Below, one piece after another: positions 1-7,570 of a stretch of 31,674 nucleotides of DNA. The notes below the pieces were generated by a model that ran no database searches, was not told the DNA's origin, and was given only the letters and a program-made list of their open reading frames with translations. The DNA lies in the NCBI GenBank assembly GCA_035701285.1, contig DASSNT010000099.1, forward strand, positions 1 to 31,674, read 5' to 3'. This DNA comes from DASSBR01 sp035701285 (lineage in GTDB: Bacteria > Pseudomonadota > Gammaproteobacteria > Natronospirales > DASSBR01). Position 1 is the first letter of the stretch; each line of letters opens with the position of its first letter. Both the position numbers and the translations under genes were made by a program.

Positions 1-1379
1 CGCCAGTCAGTCCCGCCGCCGGGCCGATCTTCCAGCACAACCCCTTGCGCCGCCAGTTTATCGCGCACCCGATCCGCGGCGGCAAAATCACGCTGCCGCC
101 GTGCCTCCGTACGCTGTTCGATCAATCGCTCGACATCTTCATCCGCCAGCCCGCCGGCGGATGCCCCGGCGCGCAGATATTGTTCCGGATCGTCCTGTAA
201 CAGGCCCAGAACGCCGCCCAACTGTTTCAACAAGCCGGCTTGCTGCCTCGCAGCCTCAGGGTTGCTGTCGCGCAAACGATTGATGTCACGCGCCAGGTCA
301 AACAACGCGCTCAGCGCCAGCGGCGTATTGAAGTCATCATCCATGGCGGCGAAGAACCGCTCGCGCTCAGCGGCCTGCTCCGGTGCGGCCAGCGGCTCAA
401 TGCCACGCAATGCCGTGTACAGGCGTTCCAGGCTGGCGTGCGCGTTCGCCAGGTTGTCGTCGCTGTAATTCAAGGGACTGCGGTAGTGGCTTGCGAGTAT
501 GAAGTAACGCACATCCTCCGGCCGGTACCGTTGCAGCACCTCGCGCACCGTAAAGAAGTTACCGAGCGATTTCGACATCTTTTCTTCGTCGATCTGGACG
601 AAACCGTTGTGCATCCAGACGTTGACGAAGATTTCGCCGGTGGCCGCCTCGGATTGGGCGATTTCATTTTCGTGGTGCGGAAACTGCAGGTCCATGCCGC
701 CGCCATGAATGTCGAAATGGTTGCCGAGCGCCCGCGTCGACATGGCGGAGCATTCGATATGCCAGCCCGGGCGGCCGTCGCCCCACGGCGATGGCCAACT
801 CGGCTCGCCGGGCTTGGCGGCTTTCCACAACACGAAGTCCACCGGATCGCGCTTGCCCTCGCCCACCTCGACGCGCGCGCCGGCGCGCAGTTCGTCGACA
901 CGCTTGCCGGAAAGCTTGCCGTAGCCGTCAAACCGGCTGACGGCATAGTTAACGTCGCCGTTGGCGGCGACATACGCGTAGCCGTCGGCGATGAGCTTCT
1001 CGATCATGGCGATCATCGCGTCGATCGATTCCGTGGCGCGAGGCTCGATATCCGGGCGCAGCACGCCGAGTCTGTCCTCGTCCTCGTGCGTCGCCGCGAT
1101 CATTCGGCCTGTCAACGCCTGTACCGATTCGTCCTTTTCCGCCGCGCGGCGGATGATCTTGTCGTCGATGTCGGTGATGTTGCGCACGTAGGTCAGATCG
1201 TAGCCGCGCGCGCGCAGGTAACGCGCGACCATGTCGAACACGACCAGCATGCGCGCATGGCCCATGTGCATGTGGTCGTACACCGTCAGGCCGCAGACAT
1301 ACATCCGCACCCGGCCCTCTTCGATCGGTCGGAATTCTTCTTTGGCGCGCTTCAGCGAATTATAGATTTGCAGACTCAT
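1..1379 (-). CDS. cysS: Cysteine--tRNA ligase (C-terminus cut by window edge)
   Basis: Cytoplasmic class I aminoacyl-tRNA synthetase that charges tRNA-Cys. The frame opens with MSLQIYNSL at 1379 and stays open to base 1, giving 459 codons. The family is about 460 residues long, so only a few C-terminal residues are missing. Visible motifs are the HIGH-type signature HMGH after the zinc-ligand Cys in YVCGLTVYDH, the WHIECSAM stretch with a second zinc Cys, HHENEIAQ with the His/Glu zinc ligands, and the KMSKS loop in EEKMSKSLGN. The ATG overlaps the gltX stop codon (ATGA), so translation is probably coupled to gltX. The divergent partner region (cyclophilin and lpxH) matches the cysS/ppi/lpxH neighbourhood known from other gammaproteobacteria. 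Confidence 0.97.
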   Translation of the reverse strand, partial: MSLQIYNSLKRAKEEFRPIEEGRVRMYVCGLTVYDHMHMGHARMLVVFDMVARYLRARGYDLTYVRNITDIDDKIIRRAAEKDESVQALTGRMIAATHEDEDRLGVLRPDIEPRATESIDAMIAMIEKLIADGYAYVAANGDVNYAVSRFDGYGKLSGKRVDELRAGARVEVGEGKRDPVDFVLWKAAKPGEPSWPSPWGDGRPGWHIECSAMSTRALGNHFDIHGGGMDLQFPHHENEIAQSEAATGEIFVNVWMHNGFVQIDEEKMSKSLGNFFTVREVLQRYRPEDVRYFILASHYRSPLNYSDDNLANAHASLERLYTALRGIEPLAAPEQAAERERFFAAMDDDFNTPLALSALFDLARDINRLRDSNPEAARQQAGLLKQLGGVLGLLQDDPEQYLRAGASAGGLADEDVERLIEQRTEARRQRDFAAADRVRDKLAAQGVVLEDRPGGGTDW

Positions 1380-2809
1380 GACGATCGGGTTGAATGAATC
1401 CTGAGCGAATAATCGAGGCGTGCGCGGATGCGATCCGGCCCCAGCAGATCCCAGACGCGCGCCAGTTCCGGCCCGTGCACCTCGCCGGTCAATGCGGCGC
1501 GGAGCGGCATGTAAAGCGCCTTGCCTTTGACGTCTGCCGCTGCTCCAAGCTGCTTGACGTAGCTCTTGAAGTCCGCGTCCGGCGCGAGTACCTGCAATGC
1601 CGCTTCGAAATATCCCGGCTTCGCGCAGGCGACGGCTTCTTGCGCCTCCACACTCGGGGCAATTTCGCCGTACAGCGACATGGCCCAATGACGCCCATCG
1701 CCAGGGAAAGCGACATTATCCCGCACGGCATGCACAAATGCGGCGGCATCGTCGCCCGGAACCAACATTTCGATTTCGGGCTCACCCGTTTTCATCCATG
1801 CCCACAGCGCCGAATCACTTGCTCGCGCCACCGTCTCTTTCTGCCAATGCCGCAGCTGATCGGCATCGAAGTGCGCGGGGCTTGAGCCCAGCCGGTTCAA
1901 ATCAAAGCTCGCGGCAAGCGCGACAAATTGCGAATATCCGGGATCGTCAGCGTAATGATGGCCGAGCCGCGCCAGGTAATTGAGAACCGCGCCCGGCAGG
2001 AAACCCTGCTCGCGCAGATCGTGCAGACTCGCGCTGCCATGGCGCTTCGACAGCGGCGCGCCGTCGGCGCCGACCAGCAGGCCGAGGTGACCGTAACTCG
2101 GAGCATCGAGCCCCAGCGCGTCGAGCAGCAGCATCTGTCGCGGCGTGTTCGCCAGATGGTCCTCGCCGCGCAGCACGTGAGTGATCTCCATCAGCGCGTC
2201 GTCGAGCGCGTTGCAGAAGAAGAATGCCGGCGTTCCATCCGCCCTGCGGATGACGAAATCGCCGATCGCATCGCTGGCGAATGTCTGCGGACCGCGCACC
2301 AGGTCGTCGAACGTCAGCTCAATGCCCGCCGGCACGCGAAACCGTATCGCTGCCGCGAGTCCGCTCTGCTGCTTCGCCTCAATGTCCGCCTCCGACAGCT
2401 CCGCGCAGGTGCCGGCGTAACGTGGCGGCCGCCCGGCCGCCCGCTGCGCGTCACGGTTCCGGGCCAGCTCGGCCGGCGTGCAGAAACAGGGATAGGCGCG
2501 GCCGCCGTTAATCAGCCGGTGGAAATACTCTTCATAAACGGCCGCGCGTTCCGACTGCCGATAGGGTCCGCGCGATCCGCCGACATCCGGCCCCTCCGAC
2601 CATTCGAGGCCCAGCCAGTGCAGATCGTCCAGCAGCGCCTCGACCCATTCCGGCCGTGAGCGCGCCGCATCGGTGTCTTCAACGCGTAAAACGAAGCCGC
2701 CGCCCCCCTTGCACGCCGCCAGCGCGCTGAAAAGTGCGGTGCGGACGTTACCGAGGTGCAACAGCCCGGTCGGGCTGGGTGCGAAGCGGGTGCGAATGGA
2801 TTCAGACAT
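1376..2809 (-). CDS. gltX: Glutamate--tRNA ligase
   Basis: Charges tRNA-Glu in the cytoplasm; class I synthetase of 477 residues, a normal length. The N-terminus RFAPSPTGLLHLGNVRTALF contains the HIGH-type motif (HLGN). The KMSKS-equivalent appears as PLSKRHGSAS. Motifs such as FRVP, GDFVIRRADGTPAFFF and RGEDHLANTPRQ are standard for the family. I chose the ATG at 2809 (MSESIRTRFAP). An in-frame TTG three codons upstream is possible but has no advantage, and no strong Shine-Dalgarno is visible. The gene is first in a two-gene unit with cysS. Its promoter must lie in 2810-2966, shared back to back with the small Gln-rich gene. Whether it is discriminating or non-discriminating cannot be told by eye. 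Confidence 0.96.
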   Translation of the reverse strand: MSESIRTRFAPSPTGLLHLGNVRTALFSALAACKGGGGFVLRVEDTDAARSRPEWVEALLDDLHWLGLEWSEGPDVGGSRGPYRQSERAAVYEEYFHRLINGGRAYPCFCTPAELARNRDAQRAAGRPPRYAGTCAELSEADIEAKQQSGLAAAIRFRVPAGIELTFDDLVRGPQTFASDAIGDFVIRRADGTPAFFFCNALDDALMEITHVLRGEDHLANTPRQMLLLDALGLDAPSYGHLGLLVGADGAPLSKRHGSASLHDLREQGFLPGAVLNYLARLGHHYADDPGYSQFVALAASFDLNRLGSSPAHFDADQLRHWQKETVARASDSALWAWMKTGEPEIEMLVPGDDAAAFVHAVRDNVAFPGDGRHWAMSLYGEIAPSVEAQEAVACAKPGYFEAALQVLAPDADFKSYVKQLGAAADVKGKALYMPLRAALTGEVHGPELARVWDLLGPDRIRARLDYSLRIHSTRSS

Positions 2810-2884
2810 GGCGCGCAATGGTATCAGGATGCGGCCGGCCGATCATCGCAAGTTCAGTAATGTGACGGCGTTGACAATCCGGCC

Positions 2885-2912
2885 GGAACCCGGGCGCCGC
2901 AGGTTTTTCTAA
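2885..2912 (+). promoter_or_regulatory. Candidate sigmaE/AlgU-type promoter of the Gln-rich gene
   Basis: GGAACCC at 2885-2891 is followed after 16 bases by TCTAA at 2908-2912. This resembles the extracytoplasmic sigmaE/AlgU pattern (GGAACTT, 15-17 bases, TCTGA or TCTAA). It lies about 55 bases upstream of the start codon of the small Gln/Arg-rich gene. A TTGACA at 2871-2876 has no well-spaced -10 partner. The assignment is pattern inference only. Confidence 0.4.
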
Positions 2913-2966
2913 GCTAGTGATGCCGGGAAAATCGGCAGTCTGCAGAGTCAGCACAAGGAGGTTCTC

Positions 2967-3125
2967 ATGTCCCCGAACCCGGAACGCGGTCAAAAGGATC
3001 GTCAACAGCAACAGCGTCAACAGCAACAGCGTCAACAGCAACAGCGACAGCAGGAGCAACGTCAACAGGAGCAGCGCGAAGAGCGGCAGCGCAGTCAGGG
3101 CCGTGAAAAGCGTCAGCAACGATAA
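2967..3125 (+). CDS. Small Gln/Arg-rich low-complexity protein (52 aa)
   Basis: Function not recognised. The ATG at 2967 follows a perfect AAGGAGG (2955-2961) by five bases, the best ribosome binding site in the window. The frame ends in TAA at 3123-3125, followed by a strong terminator. The product begins MSPNPERGQKD and is then almost only Gln, Arg and Glu (blocks of QQQQR, then QQEQR, then EERQR), with no hydrophobic core. It should be highly basic, disordered and cytoplasmic. The middle is built from 15-bp DNA units starting GTCAACAGC: three identical copies at 3001-3045 and two diverged ones to 3075. A longer overlapping frame (2917-3144) lacks the ribosome binding site and is probably a shadow. 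A stress-related role is suggested only by the candidate sigmaE-like promoter. It may be a nucleic-acid-binding or disordered stress peptide, but that is a guess. Confidence 0.72.
   Translation: MSPNPERGQKDRQQQQRQQQQRQQQQRQQEQRQQEQREERQRSQGREKRQQR
3001..3075 (+). repeat. 15-bp tandem repeat inside the Gln-rich gene
   Basis: The unit GTCAACAGCAACAGC occurs three times without change (3001-3015, 3016-3030, 3031-3045). Two degenerate units follow (3046-3060, 3061-3075). Because 15 is a multiple of 3, gain or loss of a unit would change the protein by five residues and keep the frame. Confidence 0.9.
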
Positions 3126-3165
3126 CAAAATCAATATCTTCTAACTACCTCTTAATCCTATTTGT

Positions 3166-3192
3166 AAGCCACCGCTCCGGTGGCTTTTTTTT
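3166..3192 (+). terminator. Rho-independent terminator after the Gln-rich gene
   Basis: AAGCCACCG and CGGTGGCTT form a perfect 9-bp stem around a CTC loop, followed immediately by a run of T (3185-3192). It begins 40 bases after the stop codon of the small gene and ends 50 bases before the cyclophilin start, so it isolates the small gene as its own transcript. Confidence 0.92.
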
Positions 3193-3242
3193 GAGCGCCG
3201 CGCCCGTTAACATGCGCGGACACCTTCAACAAGGACAACATT

Positions 3243-3854
3243 ATGTCGATCCGCATCATTCGTCGCCTCATCGGCGCGAGCTTTGCGCTGACGCTGGGCG
3301 CCAGCGCGGCGGCCGCTCCGCCACCGGCCGACCCTCACCCGCTGGTGGCGCTCGACACCACCAAGGGCACCATCGTCATCGAACTGGATCGTGCGCGCGC
3401 GCCACTCACCGTGGAGAACTTTCTGAAGTACGTCCGCGCAGGCTTCTACGACGGCACAATCTTCCATCGCGTCATTCCCGGCTTCGTCGCCCAGGGCGGC
3501 GGCTTTACCGCCGACTTTCATGAAAAAGACACGCGCCCGCCGATCCCCAACGAATCGGGCAACGGCCTGAGCAATGTGCGCGGGACCATCGCGATGGCGC
3601 GCGAACCCGAGCCGCATACCGCCACCGCGCAGTTCTACATCAACCTGGTCGACAACCTGAGACTCGACCCGCAGCCGAATCGCTGGGGCTATGCCGTCTT
3701 CGGCCAGGTTGTGAAAGGCATGGAGGTGGTCGATGAAATAGCCAAAATCGCGACCGGGCCCGCGGGACCGTTCTCAAGCGACGTACCGGTCAAGGCGGTG
3801 GTGATCGAAAAGGCGAAGGTCGTATCCTCGGCCGATGGAAAGACCGGCGAATGA
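3243..3854 (+). CDS. ppiA: Periplasmic peptidyl-prolyl cis-trans isomerase (cyclophilin)
   Basis: Catalyses proline isomerisation during folding of exported proteins. The 203-residue product starts with a signal peptide (two Arg near the start, a hydrophobic stretch, then an Ala-rich cleavage region near residue 25). The cyclophilin core follows: VALDTTKGTIVIELD, FHRVIPGFVAQGGGF with the active-site Arg, RGTIAMAR, ATAQFYINLVDN and WGYAVFGQVVKGMEVVD. It looks closer to PpiA (periplasmic) than to cytoplasmic PpiB because of the leader. AAGGA lies nine bases before the ATG. The stop overlaps the lpxH start (ATGA), so the two are probably cotranslated. The ppi-lpxH pairing next to cysS is common in the group. 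Confidence 0.93.
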   Translation: MSIRIIRRLIGASFALTLGASAAAAPPPADPHPLVALDTTKGTIVIELDRARAPLTVENFLKYVRAGFYDGTIFHRVIPGFVAQGGGFTADFHEKDTRPPIPNESGNGLSNVRGTIAMAREPEPHTATAQFYINLVDNLRLDPQPNRWGYAVFGQVVKGMEVVDEIAKIATGPAGPFSSDVPVKAVVIEKAKVVSSADGKTGE

Positions 3855-4573
3855 CGACGGCATTTATCTCGGACCTGCATCTCGATGCCAGCCGCCCGAA
3901 CGTCACGGCGCTGTTTCGGGATTTTCTGGCGGGAGAGGCGCGCGAACTGGAGGCCCTCTATATCCTCGGCGATCTGTTCGAAGCCTGGATCGGCGACGAC
4001 GACCCGGACTCGCACCACGCAACGGTGAAGCGCGACTTACACGCGGTGACGGCAAGCGGGGTCCGCGGCTACTTCATGCACGGCAACCGGGACTTTCTCG
4101 TCGGCGAGACGTTCAGCGCCGAGACCGGCTTGCAACTGCTCGACGATCCCGTCGTGATCGACCTCCACGGCACGCCGACGCTGCTCACTCACGGTGACGC
4201 GCTATGCATTGACGATGTCGATTACCAGACGTTCCGCCAGACCGTCCGCGAACCGGCCTGGCAGCAGGCGTTCCTGAATCAGCCGATCGAGGCGCGCCGC
4301 CAGTTCGCTGCTCAGGCGCGCGCCGAAAGCCAGCGTCAGCAACAGGGCAAGACGATCGACATCATGGATGCCAACCAGGACGCGGTCGAAGAACTCATGC
4401 GCGAACACGACGTGACGCGCATGATTCACGGCCACACGCACCGGCCGAGCACTCACCGTTTCACGATCGACGGCACTGAGTACACGCGGATCGTGCTGGG
4501 GGACTGGTACGACCAGGGCAGCATCCTGCGCTGCGACGACAGCGGTTGCCGATTGGAGCAAATGCCGCTGTAG
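3851..4573 (+). CDS. lpxH: UDP-2,3-diacylglucosamine pyrophosphohydrolase
   Basis: Lipid A pathway, step 4: hydrolyses UDP-2,3-diacylglucosamine to lipid X and UMP at the inner face of the cytoplasmic membrane. The 240-residue product has the full calcineurin-type metallophosphoesterase set: SDLHLD (Asp8, His10), GDLFEAWIGDDD, HGNRDF, LTHGDALCIDD and IHGHTHRPS near residue 195. Length is typical for LpxH. It is the second gene of the cyclophilin unit. It lies far from lpxD, lpxA and lpxB in the right half of the window, which is its usual placement. The convergent gap to the cupredoxin gene is only 14 bases, and no clear terminator is seen there. Confidence 0.96.
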   Translation: MTTAFISDLHLDASRPNVTALFRDFLAGEARELEALYILGDLFEAWIGDDDPDSHHATVKRDLHAVTASGVRGYFMHGNRDFLVGETFSAETGLQLLDDPVVIDLHGTPTLLTHGDALCIDDVDYQTFRQTVREPAWQQAFLNQPIEARRQFAAQARAESQRQQQGKTIDIMDANQDAVEELMREHDVTRMIHGHTHRPSTHRFTIDGTEYTRIVLGDWYDQGSILRCDDSGCRLEQMPL

Positions 4574-4587
4574 CGGACCGCGGAGCG

Positions 4588-5475
4588 CTAACGCACCACG
4601 AATTCTTTCTGCATGCCGTGCATGAAGTGCGGCTTGCCGTCCTTCATGTCCGGCGTGAAGCAGATGAAACCGTACTTGCCCGGCTTGAAGTCGATCTGCA
4701 TGACAGCGTGCTCACCGGGCGCAATATCCGTTATCCCGCCCATGCCGTAGCCCGGCGCGGGTTTGCCGTGAGGATCATAAGCCCAGGCTTCTAAGTCGCG
4801 ATTGCCCTGGCCGGAATCGTAGCGGGTGATCGTAAGCTCATGCGGCTGACTGCCCGCGTTGATGACCTCGATCACATGACGGCCCGCCGTGATCGGTTGT
4901 GACATCACGAACTTGTAATCCTGCATGGTGATCGTCACATCGGGTTTCGGCAGCGCGGCCGTTTGCCCGTTTCCAGGCGTAACGATAAACGGCGTGATCA
5001 TGCCGTGCATGACGTGCGGCTTGCCGTCCGGTGCCGGAATCACGCAGAACGCAACGTAGCGGCCCGGCTTGAGCATCAGCGTCACGTTCGACTCGCCGCC
5101 GGGTCCCGGCGTATTGGGGCCGCCGATCGGGTGCATCCACATCGGTGGTGGACCGCCCGGGTGAGTGAAGACAGCCATCACGTCGGCCATCGTCTTGCCT
5201 TCATCCAGCCTCACCACCATGAGATGGTGATTTTCCTTCCCTTCGTCTTTCAACATGAAGGTCGTCAGGCCCGCGGGAATGGAGTCGGGCATACTGAAGC
5301 CATATTCGCGGGTAACGACCGTTACCACGTTGGAACCTGCCGGCGGCGTAAAGGACAGGCTTTCGGCAGCCTGCGTCGTCTTTTGATGGGCAGCCGCTCC
5401 GCCGGAAATGAAGACGCCTGCAAGCAGCAGCGCGGCAACCCGCCGCCACGCGCTGAACCCGTACCGATTGACCAT
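4588..5475 (-). CDS. Secreted protein with two tandem cupredoxin domains
   Basis: Probable periplasmic copper-binding or electron-transfer protein; the exact role is unknown. I chose the ATG at 5475 because GAGGTG sits seven bases upstream; an ATG at 5493 lacks a site. The 295-residue product has a signal peptide ending near Ala29 (AAAH). Two homologous domains follow (about 40-165 and 178-295). Each has the layout of a type-1 copper site: His83/84 with Cys144, His154 and Met159 in the first, and His212 with Cys272, His283 and Met288 in the second. Both have a Cys, a loop of 9-10 residues, then His-x4-Met within the shared motif GKPHxMHGM. It may be cotranscribed with the glycerate kinase upstream or have its own start in the 78-base gap. 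Copper binding is inferred from residues only. Confidence 0.8.
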   Translation of the reverse strand: MVNRYGFSAWRRVAALLLAGVFISGGAAAHQKTTQAAESLSFTPPAGSNVVTVVTREYGFSMPDSIPAGLTTFMLKDEGKENHHLMVVRLDEGKTMADVMAVFTHPGGPPPMWMHPIGGPNTPGPGGESNVTLMLKPGRYVAFCVIPAPDGKPHVMHGMITPFIVTPGNGQTAALPKPDVTITMQDYKFVMSQPITAGRHVIEVINAGSQPHELTITRYDSGQGNRDLEAWAYDPHGKPAPGYGMGGITDIAPGEHAVMQIDFKPGKYGFICFTPDMKDGKPHFMHGMQKEFVVR

Positions 5476-5553
5476 GACGCACCTCGCAGTCATCCCAGAA
5501 TCTTCTGAGTTTAGGTCAAATTTCCGGCGCGCGGCGGCTTTTTTCGGCAAGCG

Positions 5554-6768
5554 TTACGCCTCTGTTTTAAGACCTATTACGATGTCCGTCACGTTGGTGC
5601 CGGTGGCGCCGGTCCGCAGCAGGCTTCCCGCTGCCTCCAGAAACGTGCCCGCATCCGCTCGTGCAAGCGCCGCTGTCGAATTTGCCCCTTGTTCCGTGCC
5701 GCGAGCGATGGTGCATCCGTCGATGATAGCGCCGGCAGCATCGCCGGTACCGTCTACGCCGTCCGTGCCGGCCGCGAGGAGGCTGATACCATCGCACCCG
5801 CTTAACCGTACCGCCGCCGCCAGCGCGAGGTGCTGACTACGGCCCCCGCGTCCCGGATTCGGCGGTAACCGGACCACCGTTTCGCCGCCCCAGATGTGAA
5901 TACCGGCTGGCGCTTGCAGCAGCTTCTGCGCGATGGCGGCACCCGCCTCTTCGGCCTCACCCGCCAGGCGCTCGTCATGTATGAATACGTCGAGGCCGCG
6001 CCGGCGCGCTTCCGCGGCGGCGCTATCCATTGCATCCGTCAGCGTCGCGACGATCCTTCGTTCAACTCGTACTTGATTGTCGGCGGGAGGTGCGGAATGT
6101 ACCTTCTCGATCAGGGCGCTTATCGGTTCCGGAAGCGGCGGCAGCGGGCGGATTTCGATGGGCCCCAGCGGACCGGAGCCTATGTCGGCGACGCGGTCGC
6201 CGGCGACATCGGAAATGTAGAGCGCCTTTGCGGGACGGTTGCCGATGTAACGCAACAGGCCGCCGCCCTTGATCCGCGAAACCGATTTGCGAATTGCATT
6301 CATTGCGCCGATGTCGAACCCGCTACCCAGTAGCCAGCGGTTCAGTTCGACGAGTTCTTCGGGTGCAATCCCGGGCGCAGGCGCGTCGACCAGTGCAGAG
6401 GCGCCGCCTGAAATCAGAAACAGGAATTCGACGTCCGGCGGTGACTCATGAAGAAAATCGAGCAGCCGCTGGCCCGCGGTAAAACTTCGCTCGTCCGGTA
6501 CAGGATGGCCCCCTTCGTAACATTCGAAGCGCCGATCGCTGATGTCGCTGCAGCCGGATGCGGTTACGATCAGGCCGCGCCGGATGCGGTTACCGAAGAC
6601 GTCAAGCGCGCCGCGGCTCATGCCGACAGCAGCCTTCCCCAGTCCGATCACTTCGACCGGGCGCTCGCCTCCGGAAGCCTGCAAGGCCGCTGCAACAGAC
6701 CCGCGTCCGTCCACAGCCGTAATGGCAGCACGGAATAAATCGCTCAATAAGCGGACGGGGTCTTCCAT
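5554..6768 (-). CDS. Glycerate 2-kinase (MOFRL family)
   Basis: Likely phosphorylates D-glycerate to 2-phosphoglycerate with ATP, in the cytoplasm. The 404-residue product shows the family pattern: VIGLGKAAVGM near residue 40, GGHPVPDERS, the SGGASALVDAPAPGI substrate region, YISDVAGD with SGP, and a C-terminal MOFRL domain with AAGTDGVDGTGDAAGA. The ATG at 6768 (MEDPVRLLS) was chosen because it starts at the family's usual N-terminus and sits 19 bases after the preceding gene. An open frame continues to 6900 but overlaps that gene. A 12-bp perfect palindrome (6770-6781) covers the ribosome-binding region. The product, 2-phosphoglycerate, is the substrate of enolase, encoded about 1.2 kb away on the same strand. 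Confidence 0.88.
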   Translation of the reverse strand: MEDPVRLLSDLFRAAITAVDGRGSVAAALQASGGERPVEVIGLGKAAVGMSRGALDVFGNRIRRGLIVTASGCSDISDRRFECYEGGHPVPDERSFTAGQRLLDFLHESPPDVEFLFLISGGASALVDAPAPGIAPEELVELNRWLLGSGFDIGAMNAIRKSVSRIKGGGLLRYIGNRPAKALYISDVAGDRVADIGSGPLGPIEIRPLPPLPEPISALIEKVHSAPPADNQVRVERRIVATLTDAMDSAAAEARRRGLDVFIHDERLAGEAEEAGAAIAQKLLQAPAGIHIWGGETVVRLPPNPGRGGRSQHLALAAAVRLSGCDGISLLAAGTDGVDGTGDAAGAIIDGCTIARGTEQGANSTAALARADAGTFLEAAGSLLRTGATGTNVTDIVIGLKTEA

Positions 6769-6787
6769 GGTGGGGCCCCACGCTCGT

Positions 6788-7570
6788 TTATCGCTTCTTC
6801 CTGTCCCGCAATTCAGCCACCACCCGATGCAGATTTGCCTGCGTTTCGTCATGAAACCAGGAATCGACAATCGCATCGATAGCGGGCGCAGCAGTTGCAT
6901 CGGCCATCACCTTGCGCAGCGGTGCGCGCGCCCGGCGGCGCGTTTCGCCGTAAGCATGCGCCGGCAGCGCCAACACGCTCTCCAGCCACTGCCGTGCTTG
7001 TGGCACCACGTTCTCGGGGCCCGCCAGCTCGTCGACGAACCCGGCGGCCAGCGCCTGTTGCGGCTCGAGCAGCACGCCCTCGCCGCCCAGCAGCGCAGCC
7101 TTGCGCCGGCCGACGACAAGCGTCAGTGCCTCGAACAGCACTGCCGGCAGCGGCAGGCCGACCCGCACTTCGTTCAGGCCGATCTTGTACCTGCCTTCAG
7201 CCATCACGCGGTAATCGCAGCACAGGGCCAGGACGGCACCGCCGGCCGGGCTGTGGCCGGTGATAGCCGCTGCGACCGGAATCGGCATATCGGCCAGCAT
7301 GCGGATCAGTCCGACAAAGTCGTGCCAGAAGACGCTGATGGCAGCCTTGTCCAACGCCAGCAATGCCGGCAAATCCAGCCCCGCGGAAAACATGCCGGGG
7401 GCGCCGGACAAAACAATGCCCTTCGCGCCCGCGCCAGGCGCGTCCGTTATCGCGGCCGCCAGCGCCCGAACCAGTTCGGGACCCAGCGCGTTCGCGGGGG
7501 GATGGGCGAGGCGAATCTCTGTGATAGATTTATTTTGTTGTATTTCAATCACTTGTTTTTTGTTCTTCAT
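6788..7570 (-). CDS. Crotonase-family enoyl-CoA isomerase-like protein
   Basis: Probably a delta3,delta2-enoyl-CoA isomerase acting on unsaturated acyl-CoA. With the ATG at 7570 the product has 260 residues. Oxyanion-hole segments are GMFSAGLDL (61-67 for FSAGLDL) and GHSPAGGAVLAL (Gly110/111). CDYR (118-121) and IGLNE (130-134) follow. The Glu of IGLNE matches the general base of eukaryotic ECI1, and HPPANAL near residue 23 also fits that group better than classical hydratases. The start is uncertain: candidates at 7591, 7570 and 7552 (GTG) all overlap or abut the end of ftsB and none has a good ribosome binding site. The first 60 bases are unusually A+T-rich. It occupies the place where ispD is often found. 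A plain hydratase is the main alternative. Confidence 0.83.
   Translation of the reverse strand: MKNKKQVIEIQQNKSITEIRLAHPPANALGPELVRALAAAITDAPGAGAKGIVLSGAPGMFSAGLDLPALLALDKAAISVFWHDFVGLIRMLADMPIPVAAAITGHSPAGGAVLALCCDYRVMAEGRYKIGLNEVRVGLPLPAVLFEALTLVVGRRKAALLGGEGVLLEPQQALAAGFVDELAGPENVVPQARQWLESVLALPAHAYGETRRRARAPLRKVMADATAAPAIDAIVDSWFHDETQANLHRVVAELRDRKKR

Noticed and set aside
3001..3075. CRISPR-like array
   Set aside because: Units are contiguous with no spacers and are codon repeats inside a small gene.
2802..3134. 110-codon minus-strand frame with a Leu-rich, membrane-like sequence
   Set aside because: It is the exact antisense of the Gln codon repeats (CAG/CAA read backwards give Leu). 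The plus-strand gene has the ribosome binding site and terminator; this one has neither.
2917..3144. 75-codon plus frame overlapping the Gln-rich gene (Ser/Asn-rich product)
   Set aside because: No ribosome binding site at its start, and the same repeats read in another frame; the 2967 frame has the perfect AAGGAGG.
5535..5553. GC stretch followed by T-run on the plus strand
   Set aside because: No plus-strand gene ends there and the stem is poor.
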